NCBI RefSeq assembly: GCF_017815135.1
Contig: NZ_JAGJCF010000001.1
Location: forward strand, 62,001 to 126,000
Length of the DNA: 64,000 nt
From: Jiella mangrovi
Lineage (GTDB): Bacteria > Pseudomonadota > Alphaproteobacteria > Rhizobiales > Rhizobiaceae
Direction: 5' to 3'
Shown here: positions 26,820 to 37,840 of the stretch, in pieces
Numbering within the stretch: the first letter of the stretch is position 1
Layout: each line of letters begins with the position of its first letter
The notes under the pieces: generated by a model
The model's input: the letters and a program-made list of their open reading frames with translations, nothing else
Database searches by the model: none
What the model was told of the DNA's origin: nothing
Program-made: the position numbers and the translations under genes

Positions 26820-27512
26820 TCAGGCTGCCGCCGGCACCTTTTTCCCCTCGCCCCCATGAAGTGCGAGACAGCGCTCGAACCATGCCGTCACCGGATCGTT
26901 CGCCGGCAGGAACCGGAACGGCGAGGACACCCGCGCCCACTGGAACGCCCCGAAGACGATGTAATCGGCAAAGAGCGGGCTCTCGCCGCCGAGGAACGCC
27001 TGCTTGCCGACAATGGCGCGAAGCGGCTCCAGCGATTTGAGGAACGGTTCGACCCTTTCTGCACGATCTGCGACGAAGGTCTCCAGGCTCGTGCCGAAGG
27101 CCTTCTCCCGGCTCGACCGGAAATAGGCCTGATCGGGCTCGCTGAGACCATCGTGGATATCGAGAGCGGCGAAGCGGGCGAGCGCTGGATGGATCACCCG
27201 CTGGGTCCAGCTCTCGACGAAGCGTGACAATGCGTGCCCGCCCTCCCCGCCGAAGAGGGTCGGGCGGTCCGGATAGGCCGTTTCCAGATATTCGGCGATG
27301 GCGAAGGAATCGGCCACCAGCGTGTCGCCATCCTTCAGGATCGGCACGGTCTTGGAGAAGCCGCCTTCAAGACCAGGGATTTCGGTGAAACCGGCCGTCG
27401 CCGTCTCGAAATCAAGGCCCTTGTGCCGCAGCGCCAGGCGGACCTTCCAGCAATGGGGCGAAAACGGCCGGGACGCGTCGCGTCCGGCGAGTTCGTAGAG
27501 TGTGATGGCCAT
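26820..27512 (-). CDS. Glutathione S-transferase family protein
   Basis: A 230-residue cytosolic GST-like protein. The N-terminal thioredoxin fold has RPFSPHCWKVRLALRHKGL, the cis-proline TVPILKDG and the glutathione-binding DSFAIAEYLE. The C-terminal half is helical, with the N-capping-type FADYIVFGAFQW. It resembles the Ure2/beta-etherase-like bacterial group; substrate unknown. The stop lies 102 bases upstream of the ndk start on the same strand, so the two may or may not be co-transcribed. Confidence 0.85.
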   Translation of the reverse strand: MAITLYELAGRDASRPFSPHCWKVRLALRHKGLDFETATAGFTEIPGLEGGFSKTVPILKDGDTLVADSFAIAEYLETAYPDRPTLFGGEGGHALSRFVESWTQRVIHPALARFAALDIHDGLSEPDQAYFRSSREKAFGTSLETFVADRAERVEPFLKSLEPLRAIVGKQAFLGGESPLFADYIVFGAFQWARVSSPFRFLPANDPVTAWFERCLALHGGEGKKVPAAA

Positions 27513-27600
27513 TGAAAGAATTCTCCTCGCAAAAGAGCGGCAGGATCAAAGGCGGCCGTTATCGCCCCTCGATCCACGCGATGAAGGGGCCGCCGGGCTT

Positions 27601-28365
27601 TCAGCGCGGCTGCATCCGCAGGGCACCGTCGAGACGGATCACCGTTCCGTTCAGCATCGGATTGTCGATGATCGACAGAACGAGGTCGGAATATTCTTCC
27701 GGCCGGCCGAGGCGGTGCGGGAACGGCACCGAGGCGAAGAGGCCCTTCTGCACCTCTTCCGACATGTTCATCAGCATCGGCGTCTCGAAAATGCCGGGCG
27801 CAATGCCCATGACGCGGATGCCGTGCGCCGCGAGTTCGCGCGCCGCCGGCATGACGAGGCCGACGACCCCGCCTTTCGAGGCGGAATAGCTCGCCTGGCC
27901 GATCTGCCCCTCGAAGGCCGCGACCGAAGCCGTCACGACGATGACGCCGCGCTGGCTCTCCACGTCCGGCTCGTTCTCCGCCATATGCCTGGCCGCCAGC
28001 CGCAGCATGTTGAAGGTGCCGACGAGATTGACCGCAATGCCGCGCTCGAAATCTTCGAGCGGCATCACGCCGCTCTTGCCGAGGATCTTCTTGCCCGGCG
28101 CGATGCCTGCGCAGTGCACGAGGATTTTCGGCCGTCCGAGATCGGCGACGAGCCTGTCGAACGCCGCCTCGCCCGATCGGGCGCTGGAAACGTCCACCTC
28201 ATAGGCCTTGCCGCCAATTTCGGTGGCGAGCGCCGCCGCGCCGTCGAGATTGAAATCAAGCAGCGCGACCTTGGCGCCCCTTTGCGCCAGCGCCCGCGCC
28301 GTGGCGGCGCCGAGGCCGGAGGCCGCGCCGGTGACGACCGCGATGGTGTCGGTGAGATCGGCCAT
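27601..28365 (-). CDS. Short-chain dehydrogenase/reductase, possibly 3-hydroxyacyl-CoA dehydrogenase type
   Basis: A 254-residue SDR. The cofactor loop is TGAASGLGAATARAL, the catalytic serine lies in VTASVAAF and the YxxxK is YSASK. LLDFNLD after the second strand suggests NAD+ preference. The motif GIFETPML and overall length resemble type II 3-hydroxyacyl-CoA dehydrogenases (HSD17B10-like), which act in fatty-acid or branched-chain degradation. The substrate is inferred from resemblance only. It precedes the GST gene on the same strand by 88 bases. Confidence 0.85.
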   Translation of the reverse strand: MADLTDTIAVVTGAASGLGAATARALAQRGAKVALLDFNLDGAAALATEIGGKAYEVDVSSARSGEAAFDRLVADLGRPKILVHCAGIAPGKKILGKSGVMPLEDFERGIAVNLVGTFNMLRLAARHMAENEPDVESQRGVIVVTASVAAFEGQIGQASYSASKGGVVGLVMPAARELAAHGIRVMGIAPGIFETPMLMNMSEEVQKGLFASVPFPHRLGRPEEYSDLVLSIIDNPMLNGTVIRLDGALRMQPR

Positions 28366-28616
28366 TTCTTTTCCTCCCGATGCAGCTTGTCGTGGCTCAC
28401 GCGAATGGGGCGACGTTCCACGAAGTTACGGCATCGTTCGCGCGCCGCGCCATGAAGTGCAAGTTGTTCCGTCAGGAGGGGCCTCACCACCGACCGATTG
28501 CTCCGCCGCGACGAACCGAGCGGGGGGGCAGAGCCGACGGGTAGATCGCGAGCGTCCGAGTCGGCCTGGACCGGCGCCACGAAGCGCGAGCGGTATCGAT
28601 TTTCCGAAAAGAAGGA

Positions 28617-28691
<75 letters not shown>

Positions 28692-28844
28692 GCTGCGGGC
28701 GCCTTCTTCGATGATTCCGCCCGGCGCGTCAACAGCTGATCGCCGGGTTTCTCGTCAAAGGCCGCAGATCGTGGCGAAGTCTCGCCGCCACGGGCTTTCA
28801 CTAACCGCCCGAACTGGCGCCTGGCTTGCGGGGGCGCCTTCAGC

Positions 28845-29450
28845 TCACGCCCAGGGGCGCTCGGCCTCCAGCCGCTTTTCGAATCCCTCGATCTTGTCCG
28901 CCCGCTCCAGCGTCAGGCCGATGTCGTCGAGCCCGTTGAGCAGGCAGTGCTTGCGGAACGGATCGATCTCGAAGGTGATCTCGCCGCCATCCGGCCCGGC
29001 GATCGTCTGGTTCTGAAGATCGACGGTGATGCGCGCATTGGAGCCGCGCTCGGCATCGTCCATGAGAAGGGCGAGCTGCTCGGGCGAAACGCGGATCGGC
29101 AGGATGCCGTTCTTGAAGCAGTTGTTGTAGAAGATGTCGGCAAACGAGGTCGAGATCACGCAGCGAATGCCGAAGTCGAGCAGCGCCCAGGGCGCGTGTT
29201 CGCGCGAGGAGCCGCAGCCGAAATTGTCGCCCGCGACGAGGATCTCGGCGTTGCGATAGGCCGGCTTGTTGAGAATGAAATCCTCGTTCTCGGAGCCGTC
29301 ATCATGGTAGCGCAGCTCCGAAAACAGGCCCTTGCCGAGGCCGGTGCGCTTGATCGTCTTCAGATAGTCCTTCGGAATGATCATGTCGGTGTCGATATTG
29401 ACGACCGGCATCGGCGCGGCAACGCCCGTCAGCTTGTCGAATTTTCGCAT
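28845..29450 (-). CDS. leuD: 3-isopropylmalate dehydratase small subunit
   Basis: A 201-residue subunit of isopropylmalate isomerase in leucine biosynthesis, which pairs with the [4Fe-4S] LeuC. Family segments are present: [34 protein letters not shown] and [16 protein letters not shown]. LeuC is not in the window. It is divergent from the CoA-ester-lyase gene, sharing a ~115-base promoter region. Confidence 0.96.
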   Translation of the reverse strand: MRKFDKLTGVAAPMPVVNIDTDMIIPKDYLKTIKRTGLGKGLFSELRYHDDGSENEDFILNKPAYRNAEILVAGDNFGCGSSREHAPWALLDFGIRCVISTSFADIFYNNCFKNGILPIRVSPEQLALLMDDAERGSNARITVDLQNQTIAGPDGGEITFEIDPFRKHCLLNGLDDIGLTLERADKIEGFEKRLEAERPWA

Positions 29451-29566
29451 CGTGATCCCGCTCCTCGGTTTGAAAGCTTGCGAAACGGATTACTCCGTTG
29501 CAGGAGACGAGGCAAATCTCAGCGTCGAACCGCGACGCGCCCGCAAACGCCATGGGACGAGACCAG

Positions 29567-30436
29567 ATGCTGCTTCGCTCGCTCCTCTTCGTGCCGGCCG
29601 CCAACGGGCGGGCGCTGGAAAAATCCGACGGTCTGCCCGCAGACGGCCTGATCTACGATCTCGAAGATTCCGTCGCGCCGGAGGCGAAGGACGAGGCGCG
29701 GGAGAGATTGCGCGAGCATCTCGGCAAAAGCCGCTTTGCCGGCATCAGGATCGTGCGGGTCAATCCGCTGGTCTTGCGCGAGGGCACGGAGGATCTCCTG
29801 ATGGCGCGCGGCGCCGGCGTCGATGCGGTGCTGTTGCCGAAGGTCGAGGGTGCCGACGCGTTGAACGAGGCCGCGCGGGCGCTCGACGAGATGGACGCGC
29901 CGGCAAAGCTGCGGCTCTGGGCGATGATCGAAACACCGCGCGGCATCCTCAAAGCCGAGAAGATCGCCCGCAAAGGCGTGCGCGGCCGGCTGTCGGCCTT
30001 CGTCGTCGGGCCGAACGATATCCGCCTTGCGACCAATGTCAGGCCGGGACCGGAGCGAACCGAACTCCTGCCCTGGCTGATGCAGATCGTCCTGGCAGCC
30101 AAGGCGAACGGGATCGACGTTCTCGACGGGGTCTATGGCGACTTTCGCGACGCCGAGGGCTTTGCGCGCGAATGCGACGCGGGACGGCGGATGGGTTTTG
30201 ACGGCAAGACGCTGATCCATCCCTCCCAGATCGCGCCCGCCAACGCGGCTTTCGGCCCGAGCGACGCTGAAATCGCCGAGGCCGAACGGATCGCCGCCGC
30301 CTTCGAACGACCGGAAAACGCCGATCGCGGCGTCATCCAGATCGACGGCAGGATGATCGAGCGGCTGCACCTCACCGAAGCCCGCCGGGTCCTCGCCCAG
30401 CGCGACGCAATCGTGGCACGATCGGCCACAAACTGA
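29567..30436 (+). CDS. HpcH/HpaI aldolase / citrate lyase beta-type CoA ester lyase
   Basis: A 289-residue CitE-like protein. The TIM-barrel signature is clear: RSLLFVPAANGRALEK, DGLIYDLEDSVAPEAKD, RIVRVNPL, AMIETPRGIL and KTLIHPSQIAPAN. The metal-binding and CoA-binding acidic and arginine residues are present. The family includes malyl-CoA/methylmalyl-CoA lyases, malyl-CoA thioesterases and citramalyl-CoA lyases; which one cannot be told. ATG 29567 (MLLRSLLF) matches the family. ATG 29552 is five codons upstream and has no ribosome-binding site. Confidence 0.85.
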   Translation: MLLRSLLFVPAANGRALEKSDGLPADGLIYDLEDSVAPEAKDEARERLREHLGKSRFAGIRIVRVNPLVLREGTEDLLMARGAGVDAVLLPKVEGADALNEAARALDEMDAPAKLRLWAMIETPRGILKAEKIARKGVRGRLSAFVVGPNDIRLATNVRPGPERTELLPWLMQIVLAAKANGIDVLDGVYGDFRDAEGFARECDAGRRMGFDGKTLIHPSQIAPANAAFGPSDAEIAEAERIAAAFERPENADRGVIQIDGRMIERLHLTEARRVLAQRDAIVARSATN

Positions 30437-30452
30437 ACGAGAAGACCAAGCG

Positions 30453-30659
30453 ATGAAACTCTACCGCTTCCTCTCCGGGCCGGATGATTCCAGCTTCTGC
30501 CATAAGGTGAGCCTGGCCCTTTCGAAGGGCTGGGACCTGCATGGTTCGCCGACCTACGCTTTCGACGCAGAGACGAAAACCATGCGCTGCGGCCAGGCGG
30601 TGATCAAGAACGTGCCACGCCTCGACTACGATCCCGAGATGAAGCTCGGCGAGCAATAG
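30453..30659 (+). CDS. DUF1737 small protein
   Basis: A 68-residue protein with the DUF1737 pattern (MKLYRFLSGPDDSSFCHKV, GSPTYAF, MRCGQAV). It is soluble, has no known activity, and is widely found in alphaproteobacteria as a stand-alone domain. It follows the lyase gene by 16 bases and is likely co-transcribed with it. Confidence 0.8.
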   Translation: MKLYRFLSGPDDSSFCHKVSLALSKGWDLHGSPTYAFDAETKTMRCGQAVIKNVPRLDYDPEMKLGEQ

Positions 30660-30726
30660 ATCGGAACGCATTGCGGCCGAACAGACTTCCCCCGTCAGTT
30701 CGATCAACCAGAGGGAGCTGACAGTC

Positions 30727-30999
30727 ATGGCCGCATCGCACATCGTCATCGACCACAACGACATCAAGGCATTCGCCGAGCGCACCGGCGGCAAGCCGGC
30801 GGTCGTCTCCGACACCAAGGGCGACGGCGGGCCGGGCGTGCTTCGCTTCGACCACGGCCGCGACAATGAAGGGCTCGAAGAGATCTCGTGGGATCGGTTC
30901 TTCGAGATCTTCGAGGAGCAGGAACTGGCCCTGATGCTGGACAAGTCCGGCGACAATCCGAACTTCAACAAGTTCGTCAGCCGCAATCAGGCAGATTGA
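30727..30999 (+). CDS. Conserved small protein of unknown function
   Basis: A 90-residue acidic protein (HNDIKAFAERTGGKPAVV, GVLRFDHG, LEEISWDRFFEIFEEQEL). Similar short proteins in rhizobia are sometimes labelled '1,4-alpha-glucan branching enzyme', but at this length it cannot be that enzyme. No membrane segment or catalytic motif is seen. RBS AGGGAG. Its TGA overlaps a TTG start of the next gene (TTGA, 30996-30999). Confidence 0.7.
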   Translation: MAASHIVIDHNDIKAFAERTGGKPAVVSDTKGDGGPGVLRFDHGRDNEGLEEISWDRFFEIFEEQELALMLDKSGDNPNFNKFVSRNQAD

Positions 31000-31727
31000 G
31001 GCCGAGTGCAGAAGGGCCACGCACGAGACTTCGGGCCTTCCTCCTACGCGGCACTGCTTTTTCCGCCGGCCTGATCCTTGCATGCCTCGTTCTTGGCGTC
31101 GTCATCCCGTTCGGCGGCACGGGCCGGGATAATGACGGCGCTGCCTCCAAGCGAATTCTCGTTCTCAAGGGGCCCATTCACTCGGACATCGCCCTGCCCG
31201 CCGACGGCGAGACGCGCCGGCGCTTTGCCTTTCTTGCCGGCGCTGGCCTGCCGATCGCGGCGCCGCAAGTCAGATGGCTCGTCATCGGCTGGGGCGGACG
31301 CAGCTTTTACACGAAGACCCGGACATGGGCGGATCTGCGCCCGCTGCCGGTCGTGAAAACCATCCTCGGCGACGCGTCGACGCTGCATGTGGCCCTCGCC
31401 GGGCCGATCGACGACACCGCCGCCGCCGTGAAAACCATCGGCTTGTCGGATGCCGCCTATCAGCGGCTCATCGCATCGGTCCTGCAGAGCTTTCGACGCA
31501 CTGCCGCCGATGAACCGCCGACGGAGATCGTCGGTACCGGCTACGGTCCCTATGACCGCTTCTTCGAGGCGCGGGGCACCTTCCAGATCCTTGCCAACTG
31601 TAACAGCTGGACCGCGGCGATGCTGCGCGATGCCGGCGTGACGACCGGGCTATGGACGCCGCTGCCGCAGCTCCTGTTTCTGTCACTCGATCTTCACGGC
31701 GCCGGGGGAGCAGACCGGCCGGGATGA
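30996..31727 (+). CDS. DUF2459 (TIGR02117) family membrane-anchored protein
   Basis: A 243-residue protein of the DUF2459/TIGR02117 family, function unknown. As I recall it, the family was named for its occurrence near urease genes. An N-terminal hydrophobic segment (about 20-40) is a signal or anchor, followed by the family motifs GPIHSDIALP, VIGWGGRSFYTKT and the cysteine motif ILANCNSWTAAML. The best start is TTG 30996, overlapping the previous stop. No ATG lies before the hydrophobic segment except codons deep inside the previous gene. The urease genes ureC and ureB lie 4-8 kb to the right. Confidence 0.75.
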   Translation: MRPSAEGPRTRLRAFLLRGTAFSAGLILACLVLGVVIPFGGTGRDNDGAASKRILVLKGPIHSDIALPADGETRRRFAFLAGAGLPIAAPQVRWLVIGWGGRSFYTKTRTWADLRPLPVVKTILGDASTLHVALAGPIDDTAAAVKTIGLSDAAYQRLIASVLQSFRRTAADEPPTEIVGTGYGPYDRFFEARGTFQILANCNSWTAAMLRDAGVTTGLWTPLPQLLFLSLDLHGAGGADRPG

Positions 31728-31750
31728 GCGTAGCCCCAGCGGGCGCGCCG

Positions 31751-32170
31751 TCAATCCGCCTCTCGCTCGAGCCCGTACATGTCGTCGTCGGACAGGCCGA
31801 AATGGTGGCCGATCTCGTGGATCAGGACATGGCGGACGATCGCCTCCAGCGTCTCGTCATGCTCGGCCCAGTAATCCAGGATCGGACGGCGGTAGAGCAG
31901 GATACGGTTGGCCATCGCACCGGTGATCGGCACGCCCATCTCGCCGATCGGCATGCCCTCGAAGAGACCGAGAATGTCGAACTCGCTCTCCAGCTCCATC
32001 GCGTCCATGATTTCCTCGTCGGGAAAATCGGCGACGATGAAGCGGATTTCCCCGCAAAGGCTCCGAAATTCCGCCGGCAGATCGGCATAGGCGGCCGTGG
32101 CGAGCCGCTCGATGTCCTCAAGGCTCGGCGCCCGCGTCGATGGGCCGCCCGCTGCCTTTGTCGTATCCAT
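31751..32170 (-). CDS. Zincin-like metallopeptidase family protein
   Basis: A 139-residue protein of the PF06262 (DUF1025) family, with the zinc-protease motif HEIGHHFG (HEXXH) near residues 118-125 and a downstream DDDMYGLE. MGVPITGAMANRILLYRRPI is the conserved middle. Length is normal for the family, which are predicted small cytosolic peptidases with no established substrate. It is convergent with the DUF2459 gene (23 bases between stops). Confidence 0.85.
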   Translation of the reverse strand: MDTTKAAGGPSTRAPSLEDIERLATAAYADLPAEFRSLCGEIRFIVADFPDEEIMDAMELESEFDILGLFEGMPIGEMGVPITGAMANRILLYRRPILDYWAEHDETLEAIVRHVLIHEIGHHFGLSDDDMYGLEREAD

Positions 32171-32183
32171 CCCGTTCTCCTAC

Positions 32184-32219
32184 AGCGCCGTGCGTCCGAA
32201 TGGACGCACGAAGGACGCT
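32184..32219 (-). repeat. Intergenic palindromic repeat, copy 4
   Basis: Central perfect hairpin GTGCGTCC-GAAT-GGACGCAC (32190-32209) inside AGCGCC...GGACGCT arms. Bases 32184-32201 are the exact inverse of 14639-14656. It lies just upstream of the metallopeptidase start. The rest of 32171-32502 (332 bases between that gene and infC) shows no gene; rpmI and rplT, which often follow infC, are absent here. Confidence 0.65.
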
Positions 32220-32502
32220 CGACTTATCGAACCTAAGCATCGCGGCGGACCGGCCAGTCGGTCGCTGACGGTCAGATAGGCGCGCCGCCGGCGCGAAGAA
32301 AGGGGAAGGCTTCCCCCGTCGCAGAGCGGCCGGGCCGTGCTGACGAGACGCGCCGGGCAGCAACGTCCGCGAACAAAAAACGCCGCCGAAGCACTTTGGC
32401 CGGGCAGCGTTTCAGCCCCGATCGACCTCGCCACGATGATCGGGCGGCAGTCGGTCGGGAATAATCAGTGGCGTGGGCTGACGGCCCGCGACCGTGAAGG
32501 GC

Positions 32503-33042
32503 TCAGCCGCGCGGCGCCAGAACCATCATCATCTGGCGACCTTCGAGCTTCGGCTCGGCTTCGACCTTGGAATATTCCGAAGTCTCTTCCTTGACGCGAT
32601 TGAGGAGCTTCATTCCAAGCTCCTGATGCGCCATTTCGCGGCCGCGAAAGCGCAGCGTGACCTTGACCTTGTCACCCTCGTCGAAGAACCGGCGCACGGA
32701 CTTCATCTTCGTCTCGTAGTCGTGCTCGTCGATGTTCGGCCGCATCTTGATCTCTTTGACCTCGATGGTCTTCTGGCGCTTGCGCGCCTCGGCCGCCTTC
32801 TTCTGGTTCTCGTATTTCAGCTTGCCGAGATCAAGGATCTTGCACACGGGAGGATTGGCGGTCGGGACGATCTCGACAAGATCGAGGCCGTTCTCCTCTG
32901 CGAGAGCGAGGGCATCCTGCGTCGCGATCTCCCCGCGATTCTGGCCCTCGTGATCGATGAGCTGAATTTGCGGAACACGGATTTCACGATTCGAGCGGGG
33001 CCCCTCCTTTTGAGCCGGCGGTGCACGGAATGGTCTGCGAAT
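32503..33042 (-). CDS. infC: Translation initiation factor IF-3
   Basis: A 179-residue IF-3, which binds the 30S subunit and checks start-codon selection. The N-domain has [17 protein letters not shown] and [19 protein letters not shown]; the C-domain has [17 protein letters not shown] and [13 protein letters not shown]. The start is taken as ATT 33042 (reads IRRPFRAPP), because it matches the family N-terminus and has AGGAG nine bases upstream. AUU starts are known for infC and allow self-control by IF-3. In-frame upstream TTG 33093 would add 17 unlike residues. Confidence 0.95.
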   Translation of the reverse strand: MRRPFRAPPAQKEGPRSNREIRVPQIQLIDHEGQNRGEIATQDALALAEENGLDLVEIVPTANPPVCKILDLGKLKYENQKKAAEARKRQKTIEVKEIKMRPNIDEHDYETKMKSVRRFFDEGDKVKVTLRFRGREMAHQELGMKLLNRVKEETSEYSKVEAEPKLEGRQMMMVLAPRG

Positions 33043-33433
33043 GGTCGTATTCTCCTGTTGTTGACGACTGGTAGTCCGTGGCCTAACGCGCAAGACCGTA
33101 GATCGCTCCGATCACCGGCCTGCCGCGGAAATTGGCCACTATCGACGGCCTACCCGGGCTACTTATAGCATCGATCTTCGAAAGATAACACCGATCGGCC
33201 TCGCCCGACACTTTGGATGGGGCGGCACTTAAGGACAGACCGCCGCGATCGCGACATGAGAGGATCGGCGCCGCTTGCCGTCCGGCTTCACTTGGGAAGC
33301 CGGCACGAGACTTTCCAGTCGCCCCGCCGGGACGCGATCGCTGCGCTTGCGCCTCTCACCCGGACAGCCGCGACGGGTTCGAGCGTCTGCGATAGATAAC
33401 GGCACGAAACGCCAGACAGAATGAGGACCGAGC
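33043..33433. other. Divergent intergenic region between infC and the hydrolase gene
   Basis: These 391 bases hold no supported gene. On the minus strand, TATAAG (around 33159-33164) is a plausible -10 for infC, giving a leader of roughly 115 bases. No matching strong -35 was recognised. Nothing else stands out. Confidence 0.35.
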
Positions 33434-34282
33434 ATGGCGAACGACCCGACACCGATGGACAGGCCCGATGACGCAGCGAGCGGAGAAATCGCCGAGCGCA
33501 TCACCGTCGGCGAAGGCGGAGCGGCGCGTGAGATCGCGCTGCGCCGGCGCAAGAGCCGGCAGCGTGACAAGGCGCCGACCATCGTCTGGCTGGGCGGCTA
33601 CCGCTCCGACATGCGCGGCACGAAGGCCGAGCATCTTCTGGCGCTGGCCGAGCGTCATGATCTCGGATACTGCCGTTTCGACTATTCGGGCCACGGCGAG
33701 TCGGGCGGCCGCTTCGAGGACGGAACCATCGGCCGCTGGACGGCGGAGGCGGCCGCCGTTCTGGAGCATCTGGCGGACAATCGGGTCATTCTCGCGGGCT
33801 CGTCCATGGGAGCGTGGATCGCGCTCAACCTCATGCACCGCAAGGCACGCTTCGGCGTCGCGGCCATGGTCAAGGCAATGCTGCTCCTCGCGCCTGCGCC
33901 CGACTTCACCGAACGCCTGATCCTGCCCAATCTGTCAGACGAGCAGAAGGCCGCGATCGAGACCGATGGCCGGCTGCTCGTTCCCTCCGACTATTCTGAG
34001 GAACCCGACCTTTATACCAGAGACCTTTTCGAGGACGGGCGCGACAATCTCGTCCTCGACGGCCTGATCGACACCTTATGCCCCGTTACCATCCTGCAGG
34101 GAATGGCCGATCCGGACGTGCCCTATGAGCACGCGCTGACCCTCGTCGAGCATCTTCCCCATCACGCCGTGATCCTCAGCCTGGTGCGCGATGGCGACCA
34201 CCGGCTTTCGCGGCCCCAGGATCTGGATCTCATGGGCCGAAGCCTCCTCGATCTCGTCGAGGCGGCTGACGAAATGGGCTGA
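33434..34282 (+). CDS. Alpha/beta hydrolase
   Basis: A 282-residue serine hydrolase. The nucleophile elbow is GSSMG (ILAGSSMGAWIAL). A candidate acid is in MADPDVPYEHA and the histidine in DGDHRLSR, in the right order for a catalytic triad. YCRFDYSGHGESGG provides the oxyanion-side motif. It resembles the ABHD10-like group; substrate unknown. It is divergent from infC, an arrangement I know from related genomes. Confidence 0.85.
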   Translation: MANDPTPMDRPDDAASGEIAERITVGEGGAAREIALRRRKSRQRDKAPTIVWLGGYRSDMRGTKAEHLLALAERHDLGYCRFDYSGHGESGGRFEDGTIGRWTAEAAAVLEHLADNRVILAGSSMGAWIALNLMHRKARFGVAAMVKAMLLLAPAPDFTERLILPNLSDEQKAAIETDGRLLVPSDYSEEPDLYTRDLFEDGRDNLVLDGLIDTLCPVTILQGMADPDVPYEHALTLVEHLPHHAVILSLVRDGDHRLSRPQDLDLMGRSLLDLVEAADEMG

Positions 34283-34323
34283 GTCGGGCGGATGTCGAGC
34301 GCAGCTGCATCGTCTGCGGCGCG

Positions 34324-34348
34324 ACTGTGACGAAGCTGTCACAGTTTT
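34324..34348 (+). terminator. Probable terminator after the hydrolase gene
   Basis: An 8-bp perfect stem ACTGTGAC/GTCACAGT with loop GAAGCT, then TTTC, 41 bases after the stop codon. The T-run is short. Confidence 0.55.
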
Positions 34349-34565
34349 CGACATCAGCCGAATTTCAAACATGAGTTCAAGGGTTTGCGGGGGCCGAATC
34401 CGCCTCTGCCCTACATCCTGAGCGCGTAACTGTCGCCAACCATTCGCCAATCTTGTCCCTGCCTTTCGGCGAGCCCCCTGCCGCAATGCACAAACGATTG
34501 ACACATCGCGGCATTGCACCGAACATGGGCACATCACGAAAATAGGCCTGCGCACGAGGGGACGC

Positions 34566-35192
34566 ATGGTGGATATTCGCGCAATTGGCGCCGCGCTCTT
34601 GCTTTGCCTGACGCCGGCCTTGGCGGGCGGCAAAGCCGCCGCAATGGAAGCGAGGGGAGCGTTCATGCAGACCGGCGTGGCGGCGCCCCGGCCGATCGGA
34701 CATCAGGGCTTCTGCCGGCGCAATCCGGACGAATGCCGCCCGATCGCGCGCCGCAGCCGCCCCGAGCCACTCAAGCTCACCCCGGCTCTCATTCACCGCA
34801 TCGCGACCATCAATCTTTCGGTGAATTCCACGATCAAGGCCGAGTCCGACGAGGACGTCTACGGGGTGGAAGAGTACTGGACCTACCCGACGACCGTCGG
34901 CGATTGCGAGGATTTCGCGCTTCTGAAGCGTCGCAAACTGCATGAAGACGCCAAGATCGACCTGGCCGACCTGCTGATCACGGTGGTCAAGAAGCCGAAT
35001 GGCGAGGGGCACGCCGTCCTGACCCTGCATACCACCGATGGCGATTTCATCCTCGACAATCTCAACTGGCGCATCTTGCGCTGGAGCGAGACGCCCTACT
35101 CCTTCCTCAAGCGTCAGAGCATCGACGATCCGGGCCGCTGGAACCGGATCACCAACGGTCGCGACGTGCTGGTCGGTGCCGTGGCAAAGTGA
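34566..35192 (+). CDS. Bacterial transglutaminase-like cysteine peptidase (BTLCP), exported
   Basis: A 208-residue protein of the BTLCP family (PF06035). The catalytic triad is visible: cysteine in GDCEDFALLKR (about residue 115), histidine in GEGHAVLTL and aspartate in DFILDNLN. A hydrophobic N-terminal segment ending near ALAGG looks like a signal peptide. The family includes LapG, a periplasmic protease that releases biofilm adhesins, but no LapD-like partner is nearby and this one has only the core domain. It has its own upstream region of 283 bases, with a TTGACA-like hexamer near 34498. Confidence 0.85.
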   Translation: MVDIRAIGAALLLCLTPALAGGKAAAMEARGAFMQTGVAAPRPIGHQGFCRRNPDECRPIARRSRPEPLKLTPALIHRIATINLSVNSTIKAESDEDVYGVEEYWTYPTTVGDCEDFALLKRRKLHEDAKIDLADLLITVVKKPNGEGHAVLTLHTTDGDFILDNLNWRILRWSETPYSFLKRQSIDDPGRWNRITNGRDVLVGAVAK

Positions 35193-35470
35193 GCCTTGCC
35201 AAGCTACCCCGGCTCTTCGCGTTTTTCGCGCACCATGCATGCAGGAGGGGGAGACACAAATCCCTCTCCGACGCACGCAACCGTACGCTTCGCCTTGCCT
35301 GAAGCGACCGCGATAGCCACACCGACGGGCTGAGATTTGTCCCGATGATCATGGACCCTGGTACCAGGCCCGCCGCCACGATCGTCAGGAACAAGGATTT
35401 CCTTGCTTATTTAACTGATTGATATTCAGCCAAGCATTTCCGCGGTAGCTTGATCGTCAAAGGGTGGAAA

Positions 35471-35854
35471 ATGGCAGAAGCAGCCGCGCGTGAATTTGCT
35501 CGTTCCGTTTCGACGGAAGCGCGAGACATTCTCCTCCTCCCTTCAAGCCTCGGCAGCTGGTCTGCTTCCGGCAACGTCGCTGAAAAGATCGGAACTCGCA
35601 TGCGGGTCGATGACGACAGGGATCTTGCAGAACAGGTCGAAAGCGCGCTGCGCGCTCTCGGGATTGCGGCAACTCGTTCCTGTGACGAACGCGGCGACAG
35701 CCTGCGCCAGGCCGTCTCGTCGCTGCGCGACACGACCGAGGCATCGCACATCGAAGCGTCTCAGGATGAGACTGCAGATTGCGGACGCGATGCGGACACG
35801 CCGGGCCCCGAAGCCGGACGTGCTGCTCGGCCGATCGACAAAGCGGCGCGCTGA
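35471..35854 (+). CDS. Hypothetical protein
   Basis: A possible 127-residue protein, MAEAAAREFARSVSTEARD at the start, then an acidic region and a low-complexity end. GGGTGG precedes the ATG at 35471 by five bases. I do not recognise a family. Third-base GC is only moderate, and overlapping frames are open on both strands, so coding is unproven. It is convergent with ureC. Confidence 0.35.
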   Translation: MAEAAAREFARSVSTEARDILLLPSSLGSWSASGNVAEKIGTRMRVDDDRDLAEQVESALRALGIAATRSCDERGDSLRQAVSSLRDTTEASHIEASQDETADCGRDADTPGPEAGRAARPIDKAAR

Positions 35855-35922
35855 CAGCGCTATAAGATCGTCTCCCCCGGCTGGCGAGATGGCCAACTCC
35901 CGATCATGCCGCCATTCTTCGC

Positions 35923-37635
<1,713 letters not shown>

Positions 37636-37840
37636 GGCATGTCTCTCGTTCGAAGTCGGAAGCGTGGACGGGCAATGATGACGCAGCGTGGTGTCGCGCC
37701 GCAACAATGACACCATATGTCGGCGGGAAAAGCTTGTCTCCACTCATCGAGCGGCAAACGAGCTGGATCGGCTCGGCCGGGCGTCGCAGACGCCGACACA
37801 TCTAGCTCGCCAGAGTGCGCGATCATCCGAGGAGCATCGA

